In this document: in pieces, positions 36,902 to 47,500 of the stretch
How positions within the stretch are numbered: position 1 is the stretch's first letter
How the letters are laid out: every line of letters starts with the position of its first letter
Assembly (NCBI GenBank): GCA_023055425.1
Contig: JALGPY010000012.1
Coordinates: 16,689,922-16,753,921, forward strand
Direction: 5' to 3'
Length of the DNA stretch: 64,000 bases
Source of the DNA: Linanthus parryae
Taxonomy: Eukaryota > Streptophyta > Magnoliopsida > Ericales > Polemoniaceae
The notes under the pieces: model-generated
Database searches by the model: none
What the model was told of the DNA's origin: nothing
Seen by the model: the letters and a program-made list of their open reading frames with translations, nothing else
Position numbers and translations under genes: made by a program

Positions 36902-38315
36902 TGTTGGTTTTTGATGTATGTTAAGCAGCGGAATAACAAAAATTTAACTCCTACTCAAAGCCCACCAAGGCTCACAGGAAGAGACATTCATAACATGATG
37001 AAGGACATAGAAGATGTGTACTTTTGGTTCAGGAGATCACACGAAGAATATTATCCTCGTCTCTACGGTTGATCCACTTCTAGAGGTGAGATCTAGATCC
37101 TTCCTTCTCCTAGTTCTAGCTTGGACCGGAGGAAGAGGGAAGAACGAATCAAGCAACGAGGGACAAAGAGAGGAGTCAGCCTCTCTTTGTGGCCGACGGG
37201 TAGGGGCGGACGGCTAGGGGCTTCGGCCTCTAGCTTGTCTTGCTCTCTCTTTTTCTTTCTCTCCCACTCACTTATGTTATGAGCATTAGTTATGGGAAGG
37301 AAGCTAGAGAATTCTTTACATAGTCCAACAACTCCTTGTTAACTACATAAAGGTCCTTCCTAGTTCTACATGAACTTGGATTACTCCCTTCCTTGCATAT
37401 TAGTCCTACTAAGTTTGCAAGGTGTTGCAAAGTAATACTTCTAATTAATTAATCATATTAATTAATCCCAATTCTATTTCAACTCTATTTGACGTGTGAC
37501 CCCATAGGTTTCTACTTAGTTGGTAGTAACTTATTACTAACATCGAGTGGTGTCTAGCAACACATCCATGCAACCCAACTAATAGAAATAAGTCAGTGAT
37601 CCCGACAAACCTTTGTGCCCAATATCACATATTGCATTATCCCTTTGTCTCCATATCCGGATGGGAAACGAGACATAAATAGTCACACTCGTATATCCAA
37701 TCCATAGTTCCTCGATCCTGGAATATGCTTATGCAAGCAGATAACATCAATATCTCCATACTGATTTATCTGAGCCTTTCCTGACATTCAATAAGCACCA
37801 TTCCTCATGTGGCCAAGGATATTTACTCCCATTATGTGGGAGGGACAAATCCTCTCTACATCACTACGATCTCTAAGCTTGCTTCCTATCATGCCCGATA
37901 ACTACCTTTATAGTTACCTAGTTACGGTGTAACGTTTGATAATATCAGAGCATGATATTTCGCAACTATAGTATCTAGTGACTGCAAGTCTAAGGATCGC
38001 AATTATATTAGCACTACGAGAAGCGCTTGTGACTTTAACATAATCCAATGTATCCTTCTCTTCGTGGTTCAATCCAGTATTCCATTACTACTAATGCATA
38101 CCCATGTGTTAGACTCTCCATATCAATATACACACATACTAGTCTATATTTGATCGTCATGTTAACCAATATAATGGACTAGGGATATTTAAGATAAACA
38201 ACAAATTGTATCTAAGGACTTCATTATACTAAATATCATTAATAAATGAATATTCTAGCCAAAAAAACATTGTTCATACTAAATATAGATTGCCTCTAGG
38301 GCATCTATTCCAACA
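36902..38315 (-). repeat. Element A 5' LTR
   Basis: 1414 bp, TGTTGGTTTTTGATG to TTCCAACA. The promoter sequence is altered: the plus strand has CTTTACATAG at about 37315 where the other copies have CTTTATATAG. Confidence 0.88.
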
Positions 38316-38700
38316 AGATCTACAAAGGACTTATTCAGTGAGCATACTACTCAAGAGAGGTTGCAGGGGTAAAGGATACTGGGAAACAAGTTGCTCAAGA
38401 ACAAGGTGGTGAAGAACAGGAACAAGAGAATGAAATAGTTTAGACTCGGGATTTTTAATCAAGGATCTTGTGAAAAAAATAAAGGAAAAATTCCAGAGGT
38501 GGTCACTTCAGCAGAGCTTTTTGACAAGGTGTGGCTGTTGATGCTGGTGAAGAAGTTGCTCAGGAAGAAGAAACAACAGGAAGATGAGGAAGATGAAGAA
38601 GATAGTGAAGAAGAGGATGTTGAGCCAAAGGGAGATGGAGATCCAACCCCCAGATTCTAGCCTTTTCTTTCTTCCTTCTCAAGGCCTTGAATCTCTTTTT
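38316..38700 (+). pseudogene. Right half of the reading frame split by element A
   Basis: After the AGATC duplication the frame from 2863-3048 continues (TKDLFSEHTTQERLQ), then meets TAA. Further codons encode acidic glutamine-rich sequence (EQGGEEQEQENEIV) and a run of lysine and glutamate codons near 38565-38635. From about 38700 to 39290 I see no recognisable gene, only AT-rich sequence. Confidence 0.4.
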
Positions 38701-39297
38701 AAAGTCTTGAAATTCAGTCAAGAAAGAAGCATCAAGGGTTTTAGATTTCTTCAATCAGTTTATTATTCCATGGAAAACGGTACGCTTTCAGTTTTATAGT
38801 TATTATATGTTCTTAGGATGAATTGGCTTTCAAGTTCCTTGCGTTAGGATTTTTCCTCATTATTGCCAATTACATCTTACACCTATGAGTCACACTGTTC
38901 TGGAACAACCTCCAAAATGGCTTGCCGCCCTCTCCAAGAACATTTTGGGTCTCATTTTTGTACGACATTTGATCTTTGTGATGGAGGCTTTTTAAATCTT
39001 CTTGTTTTGAAATTTTGACATTCGTGTTGTTAAATTTTTTGGTGGAAAATATTTAGTGAAATTTTGGGATGGGTCTCATCCCACTTGAACGATGAGTCAC
39101 ATACTCAAATCCCCTTTGGAGGGCTTTTTTGTAATTAACCTTCATCACTAATAAGTGGATTTCCACAGAGTTGAAAGAATCTGGTGGAACAGAGGAAGTA
39201 CTTGAGTAAGTATCACGACATTTTCTTTTATTCTGTTTATTTATACTTCAGAACGATTAATACTTCAAATTTTTTTTATTCTAACTTTTAATTTTAT

Positions 39298-39850
39298 TAT
39301 TCATTAGTTCCGAGACTCTTGGAGCCTGAGAAGTGCGACACAAGAAACCTAATAGTGCATGTGATCGGGCGCTCAGTGCTTCAGATGACAGAGGAAGAGG
39401 ACAATCACATCGTTGAGTTTGAAGATTCTAGGGTTATGTCAGGGATTGAGGAGTATCGATTCTGCCTTGTCGGCTCCTTTCTCCTTGTAGGACAAACGAA
39501 TGTAAGGGCGATGAAATTCTTGTTCAAAGGAATCTAGATTGATGGGAAGGACATCATAATTGTGTAAACTCTCCCAAACATCTTCATACTCAACTTTCCG
39601 ACTGAAGAATCAATGGAAAGCGTGTTGGCAGGGGGGCATGGGTTCGACGAGAACATACTCTACCTGAAGTCGTGGGAAATCACCAGATCCTTAGAGAAGA
39701 TTGAGTTTGAAACCATTGATTTTTGGGTACAAGTAAGGAACTTTCCTCCATACCTACTAACCAAAGATGATTCCAGTAAAGTTGTGTCAACCCTGGGTCT
39801 TGTTCTGGATGCCAACCCTAGGGTTATGTCAGGCGACGGCGATTACATGA
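39298..39850 (+). pseudogene. LINE ORF1 N-terminal (DUF4283-like) segment
   Basis: Two adjacent open segments (39319-39537 and 39613-39855) read through a stop and a small frame break. The second contains FWVQVRNFPPYLLTKDDSSK, resembling the FWVQVHGLP region of the DUF4283 domain in plant LINE ORF1 proteins. The frame enters the solo LTR at 39851 after DYM; it continues as RIRVHRDAW at 41096 when the LTR is left out. Confidence 0.75.
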
Positions 39851-41090
39851 TGTAAGTTCAGCATGTTTCAAAGGTTTGAAACTACACTATTTCAAGGCCT
39901 TGAAACAGCTTTCAAAGGCTTGAAACTATACTGCATTATATGCCATGAACTTAGGGGGAGTATTTCCTCTTAATCTGATTCTTAATCTCTTATACTTGTT
40001 TATGCCTTATTTAATGATGAAAGAAAAACCAATCTATCAGTCAAAATTATTGCTAATCTCTCTGTTTGATTTAGTTTGTGCAGGATTAATTAGCTACCTA
40101 TTTTGCAGGAACTATTTCATAATGTGTGAATTTGCAGGAAAGGAAATAGAGTTGTCAGATGGATTATGTGCTTGTGAAATCTTTCTTGGACATTGCTAAC
40201 ACTCTGAGATAAAAGATCAAGCCAGTATCTTTGAAGATACTGAGCAACTAACCGTTTGGAAGAGTTTTTAGAGAGTCCAGACATGCTGCTTGATTTTAGG
40301 AAAATATGTTTGAAGAAGATCCTACAAATCTGCATTTCAAACTAGCAGCATAAAAGAGAGGATTGCTCATAGAATTCGAGGGGAACTTACAAAGAGACAT
40401 TCAAACACACTCATGGATTGATAAGCAAAACATAAGGAGATTAAATTCACTCAATCCAATCATCAGAAGATCAATGCATACTCAACTGCTTCACTAGTTC
40501 TCGGTGTTCTTCTTTATGTACTTAATTTGTATATCATTTTAAGAGTAATTCATCTTATCTTATTCTCGAGTGTTGTTCAAGTGAAAAACAGAGAATTCTT
40601 GTTGAATCAGTTAGCTAGAGAAGGTACGAGATAGGTTAGTGAGAACCACAAGTTGTAACAGAGTAAAGGAAGTCTTTGTGCTTGAGATCTAGGGCTTAGC
40701 TTTTGATAGATAAGAATTGAGTTGACAATCCTACAGGGATTAAATCCTTGAGGTAGAGACGTAGGTCCTAGTGGACTGAACTCTATATATCTTGTGTCTC
40801 TTGCCTTCTGCATTTCAGTTTTTATACTTGCTCATTTACTGCTCAAAACAGGTTTTCTGTTCAAGGACTTGAAAACCATTTCAAGGCGTTGAAAACTATC
40901 AGCAAACTTTTCTACTCTCTATTTGGTTCCAAGGACTTGAAACTCATTTCAAGGTCTTGAAATACATTCTACTTTCAACAAATTTCTTTGAAACCACTCT
41001 TTTGGCAAGAGTTGCCATACTCTATTCACCCCCCCCCCCCCCCAGTCTAGAATATTGATCCTGTATAACTACCTACATTACTGTCTTTCA
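39851..41090. repeat. Solo LTR, Copia-like, with CATGA target duplication
   Basis: It begins TGTAAGTTCAGC and ends CTGTCTTTCA. CATGA occurs immediately before (39846-39850) and after (41091-41095). Removing 1240 bp plus one CATGA joins the LINE frame without a shift. It contains repeated CTTGAAA / TTTCAAGG blocks near both ends, a run of 13 or more C near 41030-41043, and a CTATTCACCCCC segment known from long Copia LTRs of the Sirevirus type. It is unrelated to the A-E family. Confidence 0.8.
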
Positions 41091-41530
41091 CATGAGAATT
41101 AGGGTTCACAGGGATGCTTGGAAACCGGTGAGACGTGGAGGCTACATCAAAATCAGTGGTCAGAAAGTATGGCTAGACTATAAGTGTGAGAGAGTTCCTC
41201 ATGTTTGTGAATGGTGTGGGTGTTTGGACCATCTCTCCTTTGATTGCGCCCGACGGCCTCATGTTGAAGAATAAAGGTTTTCGGGGTACGCAATTTGGCT
41301 CACGTACAAGGCCCCGCCAAGGAAAAAGCAAAAAAAGGTGGAAACGCCAAGATCGAGCAAGTTTGCTGCTGATTTCGACAACATGGACGAAACTGACAAT
41401 GGTGAAGAGTCATCGGAAGAGTATGATAGTGGGTCTATAACTCAAACAAGTCATCGAATCTCGAAACGGAGCTCGATGATGACGGCAGGGTTCAAACAGG
41501 TCACCAACCTGGAATCGTAATACATGATAA
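41091..41530 (+). pseudogene. LINE ORF1 zinc-knuckle segment
   Basis: The sequence VRRGGYIKISGQKVWLDYKCERVPHVCEWCG followed by HLSFDC contains a C-x2-C-x4-H-x4-C knuckle of the zf-CCHC_4 type that follows DUF4283 in plant LINE ORF1. The frame stops at 41272. Downstream (41280-41870) are polar, lysine-rich remnants in shifting frames. Confidence 0.75.
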
Positions 41531-41879
41531 CCCACTTGGGGAGCCTTTGGCCTCTAAGCCACCATCAGGGGTGGACAAGGGCAAGTCTATCTCAATCTCC
41601 TCGCCAAAATTTAACCCGTCGGAGAGGAAGATTAAAGCCCAGCAGCGAGAAAACTCAAACAAAAAGTAAACAAAACGAAAACTCGTGATCCAGGAGCAAG
41701 TTCGAATGTGAAGGCCAAGTAAAACGTCAATGTTTCTAACACCAGGAGAAACAGGACGGACGAGGTGACAAAAGCACTGCGGTGACTGACCCGGTTTCCA
41801 AGATTAGGATTCCGACAACTGAGGGGGTGCCTAAAAGACCATGATTACGACATTGGCGGAAGCTACGGTGCAGCTCCGC

Positions 41880-42300
41880 CAAGCACAGTGAGTCTCATAA
41901 GCTGGAACGTTCGAGGTCTTGGCAACCCTCACAACTTTATGTCTCTTCAAGATCTCGTGCGAAGACACAAGCCGGTCTTGCTATTCTTAATGGATACAAG
42001 GAAGTTTGCATGTGAAATGGGTGCTATCATATTACAATTGGGTTTTTAGAACGGTATTTACGCTAGCTGTGTTCAGAGACGTGGCGGCCTGAGTTTGATG
42101 TGGAACGATGAGGTTAGGTTTTCGCTTCATACGTACTCAATCTACCACATTCAAGGCGTGGTGACATGTGTTGATTCAAATTATTCTTGGTTTTTAACGG
42201 GTTTCTACAGAGATCCAATCTAAAAGGAAGGAAAACATTTTTGGAAACTTTTACGAAGGTTGCGCCCTCGTAACCAAGCATGGATGGTTATTGGTAGTTT
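41880..42300 (+). pseudogene. LINE APE-type endonuclease remnant
   Basis: Translation from about 41889 gives LISWNVRGLGNP, the L1 endonuclease N-terminal signature with the metal-binding Asn, then LLFLMDTRK (usually the ET/DTK glutamate position), RRGGLSLMWND and WFLTGFYRDP. It ends at AWMVIG, just where the GDFN motif should follow. Two in-frame stops (42048, 42222) inactivate it. The enzyme would nick target DNA. Confidence 0.8.
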
Positions 42301-42339
42301 AATGTGATAGTTTCTATGTCAAAAAAGGAGGGTGAAAAA

Positions 42340-43085
42340 GGAGTCGGAGCCAGTACCGGACCAGATGTTTTGGGTTCATAGCGAGAGTGGAGTCTACTCA
42401 GTAGCGTCAGGATACAAAATTCACTACGAATCGTTATAGAAAAAAAGGTAGGTCCTTCTTCGGATTTCAAAAGAAATTGGCTGGTAAAATTGTAGAAACT
42501 CAAACTTGCGAAGAAGGTTCTCTTCCACTGGCGGACACAGGGAGGGGCCGGCGGGGGCGACGGCCCCTCCAAAGTTTTGTATTTGTATTTGCATTTTATA
42601 TCCCATTAAGATTTGGATACTTTTATGAAGTACCTGGTGTTGGCCCCTTAAAATTAAATCGATTCGGCGCTTGCAATTTCTAGAATTACATGTTAATCTA
42701 ATTCAAGTATGTATGTATATAGCCCTATATAATTTGATTTGATGTAAAAAATAATTATAATTTTCTCTTTTTTTTGTTACAAAATTACATATGCTTCATT
42801 GCAATTACATGGTGATAATAATACTATTTATTAGTGTATTCTCTTTTCAAAATTAATAATTTACACACACAACGAATATGACTAAATTAAAAATCCTTCC
42901 TTCTCTTCATTAGTCGGCCCCGCTCGACAAGATTCCTACGTCCGCCATTGTTCTCTTCCCAGAGACTTTGGAATGGGGCTCTCCTAGTGGCCACAAAGGT
43001 GAAAGAGGAGTTAAGCTACCTACAAGTTGCATTTTTTGTTGTTCGACCGAAGATCATCTATTTATGAACTGTCCAACACTATTGG
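42340..43085 (+). pseudogene. LINE zinc-binding domain after RT, split by MITE
   Basis: The left part reads DQMFWVHSESGVYSVASGYK, the conserved lead-in to the zf-RVT domain. The right part (after 42951) includes PTSCIFCCSTEDHLFMNCP, with the C-x2-C...H...C zinc ligands. Omitting the MITE and one 8-bp duplication joins the two parts in one frame. Stops remain after 42437. Confidence 0.75.
42526..42950. mobile_element. Non-autonomous hAT-type MITE
   Basis: 425 bp with terminal inverted repeats: CACTGGCGGACACAGGG at the left and CAATGGCGGACGTAGG read from the right end. TTCTCTTC is present on both sides (42518-42525 and 42951-42958). An 8-bp duplication and CA-TGGCGG ends are characteristic of the hAT superfamily. 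It has no coding capacity. Confidence 0.88.
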
Positions 43086-43370
43086 GCAAAAATGATCGGT
43101 AAAGACTTCTTCCAAACTCGATGAGAAACAGTAGCCAAGTGGGTGGAACACATCTTTGTTTCAGAGGCTACGAATACAAGAGAAACTTTTGCAACGGGAT
43201 TGTGGCATCTCTGGTACTGTCGAAATGCCAGCAGATTCAAACAAGAACACTTCGAGTAGGAGAAGGCGGTGAACAGAGCTAGGGATTTTTTTGCTTGGTT
43301 TAAATTGGAGGTCCCTTTAGTAAACGGATGTGGAGAATCCAATCAACTAGGAAACGCATGTCAGATGGAG

Positions 43371-43905
43371 AAAGCTCCCTGAAAATTGGGTGAAAATTAA
43401 TTGCGATGCGGCCACAAATGAAGATCGATCAGTTAGCAGCTACGAGTTGTGTCATTCACGACTCGAAAGGGTCTTTTATTGCAGGGAGGTTTTAAAGCAC
43501 GACGATCAGTCTCTCCACGCTGGTTCTAGAGCTTAGGGCCGTTTTAGGGGGGGTTCAGATGGCCTCTGTTGCTCGCTGTCAAAGACTCATAGTGGAATCT
43601 GATAGTTTAGGGGCCATGGACCTGTTGAAGAAAGGACATACTGGGGAACTACTGCTACGGGAAGTTGGTGGAGAAGTGGCTGATATTTTTGGAGAAATTT
43701 AGCAAACTCTTGCGCAATTTCAAGAATCACAAGAATCACAGTTAAGCCACATTGGAAGGAAATGGAGTGGCGCACCTCTTTGCCAAAAAATCTATACCAG
43801 CCCCGATATAGTCTTTATACTCATAAGCCAGCTGGGCTAGCGATGTATTGGTGTTCGATTTGTAGTCTTTAGGCGTCTAATAATATTTTTCTTCTCAAAA
43901 AAATA
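43371..43905 (+). pseudogene. LINE RNase H-like C-terminus and 3' end
   Basis: WVKINCDAA near 43390 carries the first catalytic aspartate of the RVT_3 RNase H-like domain. After frame changes, RAVLGGVQMASVARCQRLIVESDS contains the conserved ESDS motif. A short 3' UTR ends in an A run (CTCAAAAAAA, about 43896-43904). Confidence 0.78.
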
Positions 43906-44549
43906 CATTTATTTTACGATTTTTGTGCCTGCAACAGTGGCAGTCGAGGGTAGGATAGGCAGCTGATTGGCAGCCGGAAGGTGGTAGAAGCAGATTGCAG
44001 CAAACCAGCAGCAGAAGCAGCAAGGGTTTTAAATCCCCAAGTCATATTGTGGCGTTGGGGTCCAACATTACCCAACATTTTCTTCATATAAAATTTTACG
44101 AAATTAACACGAAACAAAATGAGTATTCAATAAAGACTTGAAAGATCAGTGAACTTTCTAGTTACAAGCACCTTATTTCATGAAGAATGCAAGTTAAAAT
44201 GAGGAACAGTACTACCTAGCTAATCAAGTTTATTTCTAAAAGTAAAAAATAAAAACTCAACTTACATCAAAATCTATACGAGTACATTAGCATTTCCTAG
44301 CGCCTTACCTCCTCAGTCCTCACCCCTAAGACTCATCAATCTTCATCTGCAACATTGACATCGCCAGATCACGCCGGGCATGATTTGGTCAAAATTATGG
44401 GCCAGAATGACCTTCATACCCTCAATACTCTTCCTCCTGAGGTTAAATGGAGAACCCTATGCGAAACTGAATTACAATTAGAACTGTAAATAATATGCAC
44501 ATTCCTGACTACAACAACAGTAGAGAAAGCCACCAAATTCAAACATCCG
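43906..44549 (-). other. Downstream region and probable 3' UTR of the O-fucosyltransferase gene
   Basis: There is no further open frame of note. On the minus strand an AATAAA hexamer occurs at about 44235-44230, roughly 315 bases after the stop, and is a candidate poly(A) signal. The transcript end is not determined. Confidence 0.4.
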
Positions 44550-47500
44550 CTATCTTTCAGCTCCTTCTAACTCTTCCTGATCCTCCATTTGAGCTTCTTC
44601 TTTATTTATCGTCTCGCCACCTCCTTGGTTCCCGCCACTATGCCAAGAGAACAGCCCAGACAACGATGAATCGTCCTCATCAACATCCTCTTCTTTTTCA
44701 AAGTCACTTGATTGCCAATTGGCTGCTTCTTTGTCCATCCAAGAGGGACAACGATGGGTAACTCCAAGAACAGCCTGAATTTGAGATTCATTTGAAGATC
44801 TCCAGCAAGAACACTCGGGGAGTGGGTGAGAGATTAAAGACAATGGCTTGGATCGTGCGGAGTCTTCCGTTAGTCTATCTTGTAATGTTTTCCTCAGATG
44901 CTTGCGAATTGACATTATCCAAGTGTGGTTGGCTTCGTATAGGTTGCCATCTGTCTCATCTAAGAGCCTAATAACTTCTTTCCTGGAAATGGGACAAGAG
45001 AAATGAAGATGTTGAAGAAAGACAAAGTCGCCTTTTAAATTGAAGAGGGTATAGCATCTCCAACAGATCATGCAAAATTCATTAGTAGCAAAAATATGAA
45101 GAAGTTGGTGAAATATTGAGCTCAAAGAGGTAATGCATATCAGCAGGCATTTTACAAAACATGCATCTTCCTGGTTATATTTAGAGAACTAGAAAGTAAG
45201 AACGCAAAGCAATGTGTCTATCTCTCTCCTCCCATGCATTTCAGAGCATAATTTAACTGGTAACTCACAAATTAAAGTATACTGTTGGAGTAAACCCTTA
45301 AAGTGTAAGTCGTGCAAAATTTAAAACATGTCGAACTTACATAATTTTATCTCCTAGTGCTAGAGATGGTCTAACTATTGAGTTTCTTTTGATTGAATCA
45401 AGATTCTTAAAATTTTTTCCCCGAGAGAGAAAGAGAGGGAATACCTGTCTAGCCTGAATGTCTTTGATGCAGCTGATCGATAAAGCCTGTCACCCATGAC
45501 CAAGCTAGCAAAATTTGGGTGTCCCTTGCCATCACGATCAAATCCAGGAATGAACACATCAGCTTCAACGCACACCAGATAATCTATTGCTTCCCAAAGT
45601 AGTTTATGAGCATTCATCCTCAACTCCATAACAGTACTCTCAGGCTCAGTATCAATCTCCGCTACCCAACCCCACCAACCTTCGATGTTATATGGGTATT
45701 TATATCGTGGAGGAGGAGGTGGAAGTGGGCGAGGACGTGGACCTGATTTTTTCCATGTCTCAAAGGTCATTTCTTCCTTGGAAAAAGAGGGAGGCCCCCG
45801 ATTCTTGTGAACAAGATTAGCCTCACGACCATATATTCTACTGAGTTCCCACGGCGTGCTTAGCGCCGTCCTGTCTACAACATTTTCAAACATACCATGA
45901 AGGGGAATCAATTTCTTTTGTCCACCAAAGACCTCTCCCCCAGATACATAAATGATTGTGTCCCATGAGTAACCATATGCACGAAGAAGAATTCCAATCT
46001 GCAGAAAAAGTGACCCAATACACTTTTAGTCAGAAGATTTGTAATTCAATAAGTTATGCAGAGTCGAGCACTGAAGCTGGAGTATGCTCTAGCTCAAGTA
46101 GTCCTAAAAGTAAAACCTTAAAACCAAGGAGCGAATGGAGGAATGTGACGCTAAAGGTCTAAGATATGTTTAGTGCTCAGGCAACTTTTCCTCCAAATTG
46201 TGTTTTGGTGGCAGAAAACATTGGAGTTTACTTGTAGTATCGGTTTGATCTGCAGTTAGTGAAACAAGAGGACCCTCCCGCAATCAGTTCTCAGGGTTGA
46301 GTTCTCGACATGCATTCATTGCATTTTGTATTACAGCAAAGCACAATGTGAGCACCCTCTTTTAGTGAATATTATAGGAGAAGACACATAATTATATTAG
46401 TTGTCATTTACATAATTACCCAAGTATCCCTAGGGGGTCTCTATTTAAACTATGTGTGCTCTCGGTATTATTATCTATGGAATACCCTAATTCCTTCACA
46501 CACAGGAGTGTTGAGAAGTCCCACATCAGGCATTTAAGAAGAAGAAGAAGAAGAAAAAGAATTAAAAAGTGTCATGGGCTATGCTCCTCATTGCCTATTG
46601 GTTTTGAGGTGGAGTGTTACCTGGTGGTAACTCTGGGTACTCACGACAGAGTGAGAGTGCGGCAGAGAGAAGAGAAAAAGAGTTTAGGGTTGAAAATTTT
46701 CTATTATGCTGAGAAAATTTTACATCCCCACTTTTATACGGTTCTGACCTAGTCCTAACCCGAGCAAAAGAACCGCTAGAAAATCCCGGGTATAGCTAAC
46801 TTACTACGATACCAGTTCCAAAAAATAACAAAACAAGACCCCGAAAATTAACCAAGTTATAAAACAACCCAAATAAGCAACTACTAGAAACTAAATAACT
46901 ACTTCTTGACTTTAGGTTGCACATAATCATCCAAGTAGGATGGCGGACGAACAACCCGCTTACTTCTTTCGACTTGTACCGCATCATCCTCCATGCTCAC
47001 ACCATCCGTCACGCTTTCGTCTTCCAAAGAGGTCATAGGTCCCGTATCATGGAGCGCCACAGATTCTTACAAATATTAGTTATTAGTGAATGACTAAAGG
47101 GCTGACCAACTTGTTTCCTCTTGGCAAGCCGTACATAAAATTTCTTACCAGGCTCGGGTCCTCGTCAATGACCACCTATATAAAGAACTGTAGAAGATGG
47201 CATCTGAAAACAATCCCATTTACTGTCACAAAACTATCACATCTACAAGTATCCCTAACAGAGAATAAAAGAATGACAGCTGATATATATAAATAAAAGT
47301 TAAATAGCAATGTTCTTTTACCTCTTCCGGCATAAGTGGACAGGAACCGTTGCGGCGTTTCTCTGCTGAATTTACATGAAGATTCTCCTTAACAAAATTG
47401 CGCTTTTTCATCCAATACCGCCTGTGCTGAATGAGTTCAGTATGCACATCCTAGAAAGAGGTTGAAAATAGATTACTTCTTTATATTGTGGTAATTAAAT

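Larger units (their letters stand above)
3049..38315 (-). mobile_element. Copia element A, outermost and oldest layer of the nest
   Basis: A Ty1/copia element on the minus strand. Its left (3') LTR starts at 3049 and is broken by elements B and C, ending at 31359. Its internal region is 31360-36901 and its right (5') LTR is 36902-38315. Removing B and C with their duplications leaves about 8380 bp, matching the sizes of B, C and E. The flanks are GGATC (3044-3048) and AGATC (38316-38320), a 5-bp duplication with one mismatch. The LTRs and coding regions are the most diverged of the set, consistent with the greatest age. Confidence 0.88.
39298..43905 (+). mobile_element. L1-type LINE, internally deleted and doubly interrupted
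   Basis: Plus-strand order of plant L1 domains: DUF4283-like ORF1 segment (39298-39850), CCHC knuckle (41091-41275), endonuclease (41880-42300), zinc-binding region following RT (42340-42525 and 42951-43085), RNase H-like end (43395-43800), and a short A-rich 3' end (about 43897-43905). The RT itself is missing between about 42300 and 42340. A solo LTR (39851-41090) and a hAT MITE (42526-42950) interrupt it. The 5' end and target duplication were not found. Confidence 0.82.

Noticed and set aside
3049..38315. Tandem array or segmental duplication as an explanation for the repeated Copia blocks
   Set aside because: Each block has its own 5-bp target duplication and splits a neighbour at a different point, which fits nested insertion and not tandem duplication.
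41026..41043. Poly-C run as an assembly gap or telomere-like signal
   Set aside because: It lies inside a solo LTR at a place where long Copia LTRs often have C runs, and the flanks are continuous.
42288..42683. Open frames across the LINE-MITE junction on both strands
   Set aside because: They cross the MITE boundary at 42526 and have no family features.
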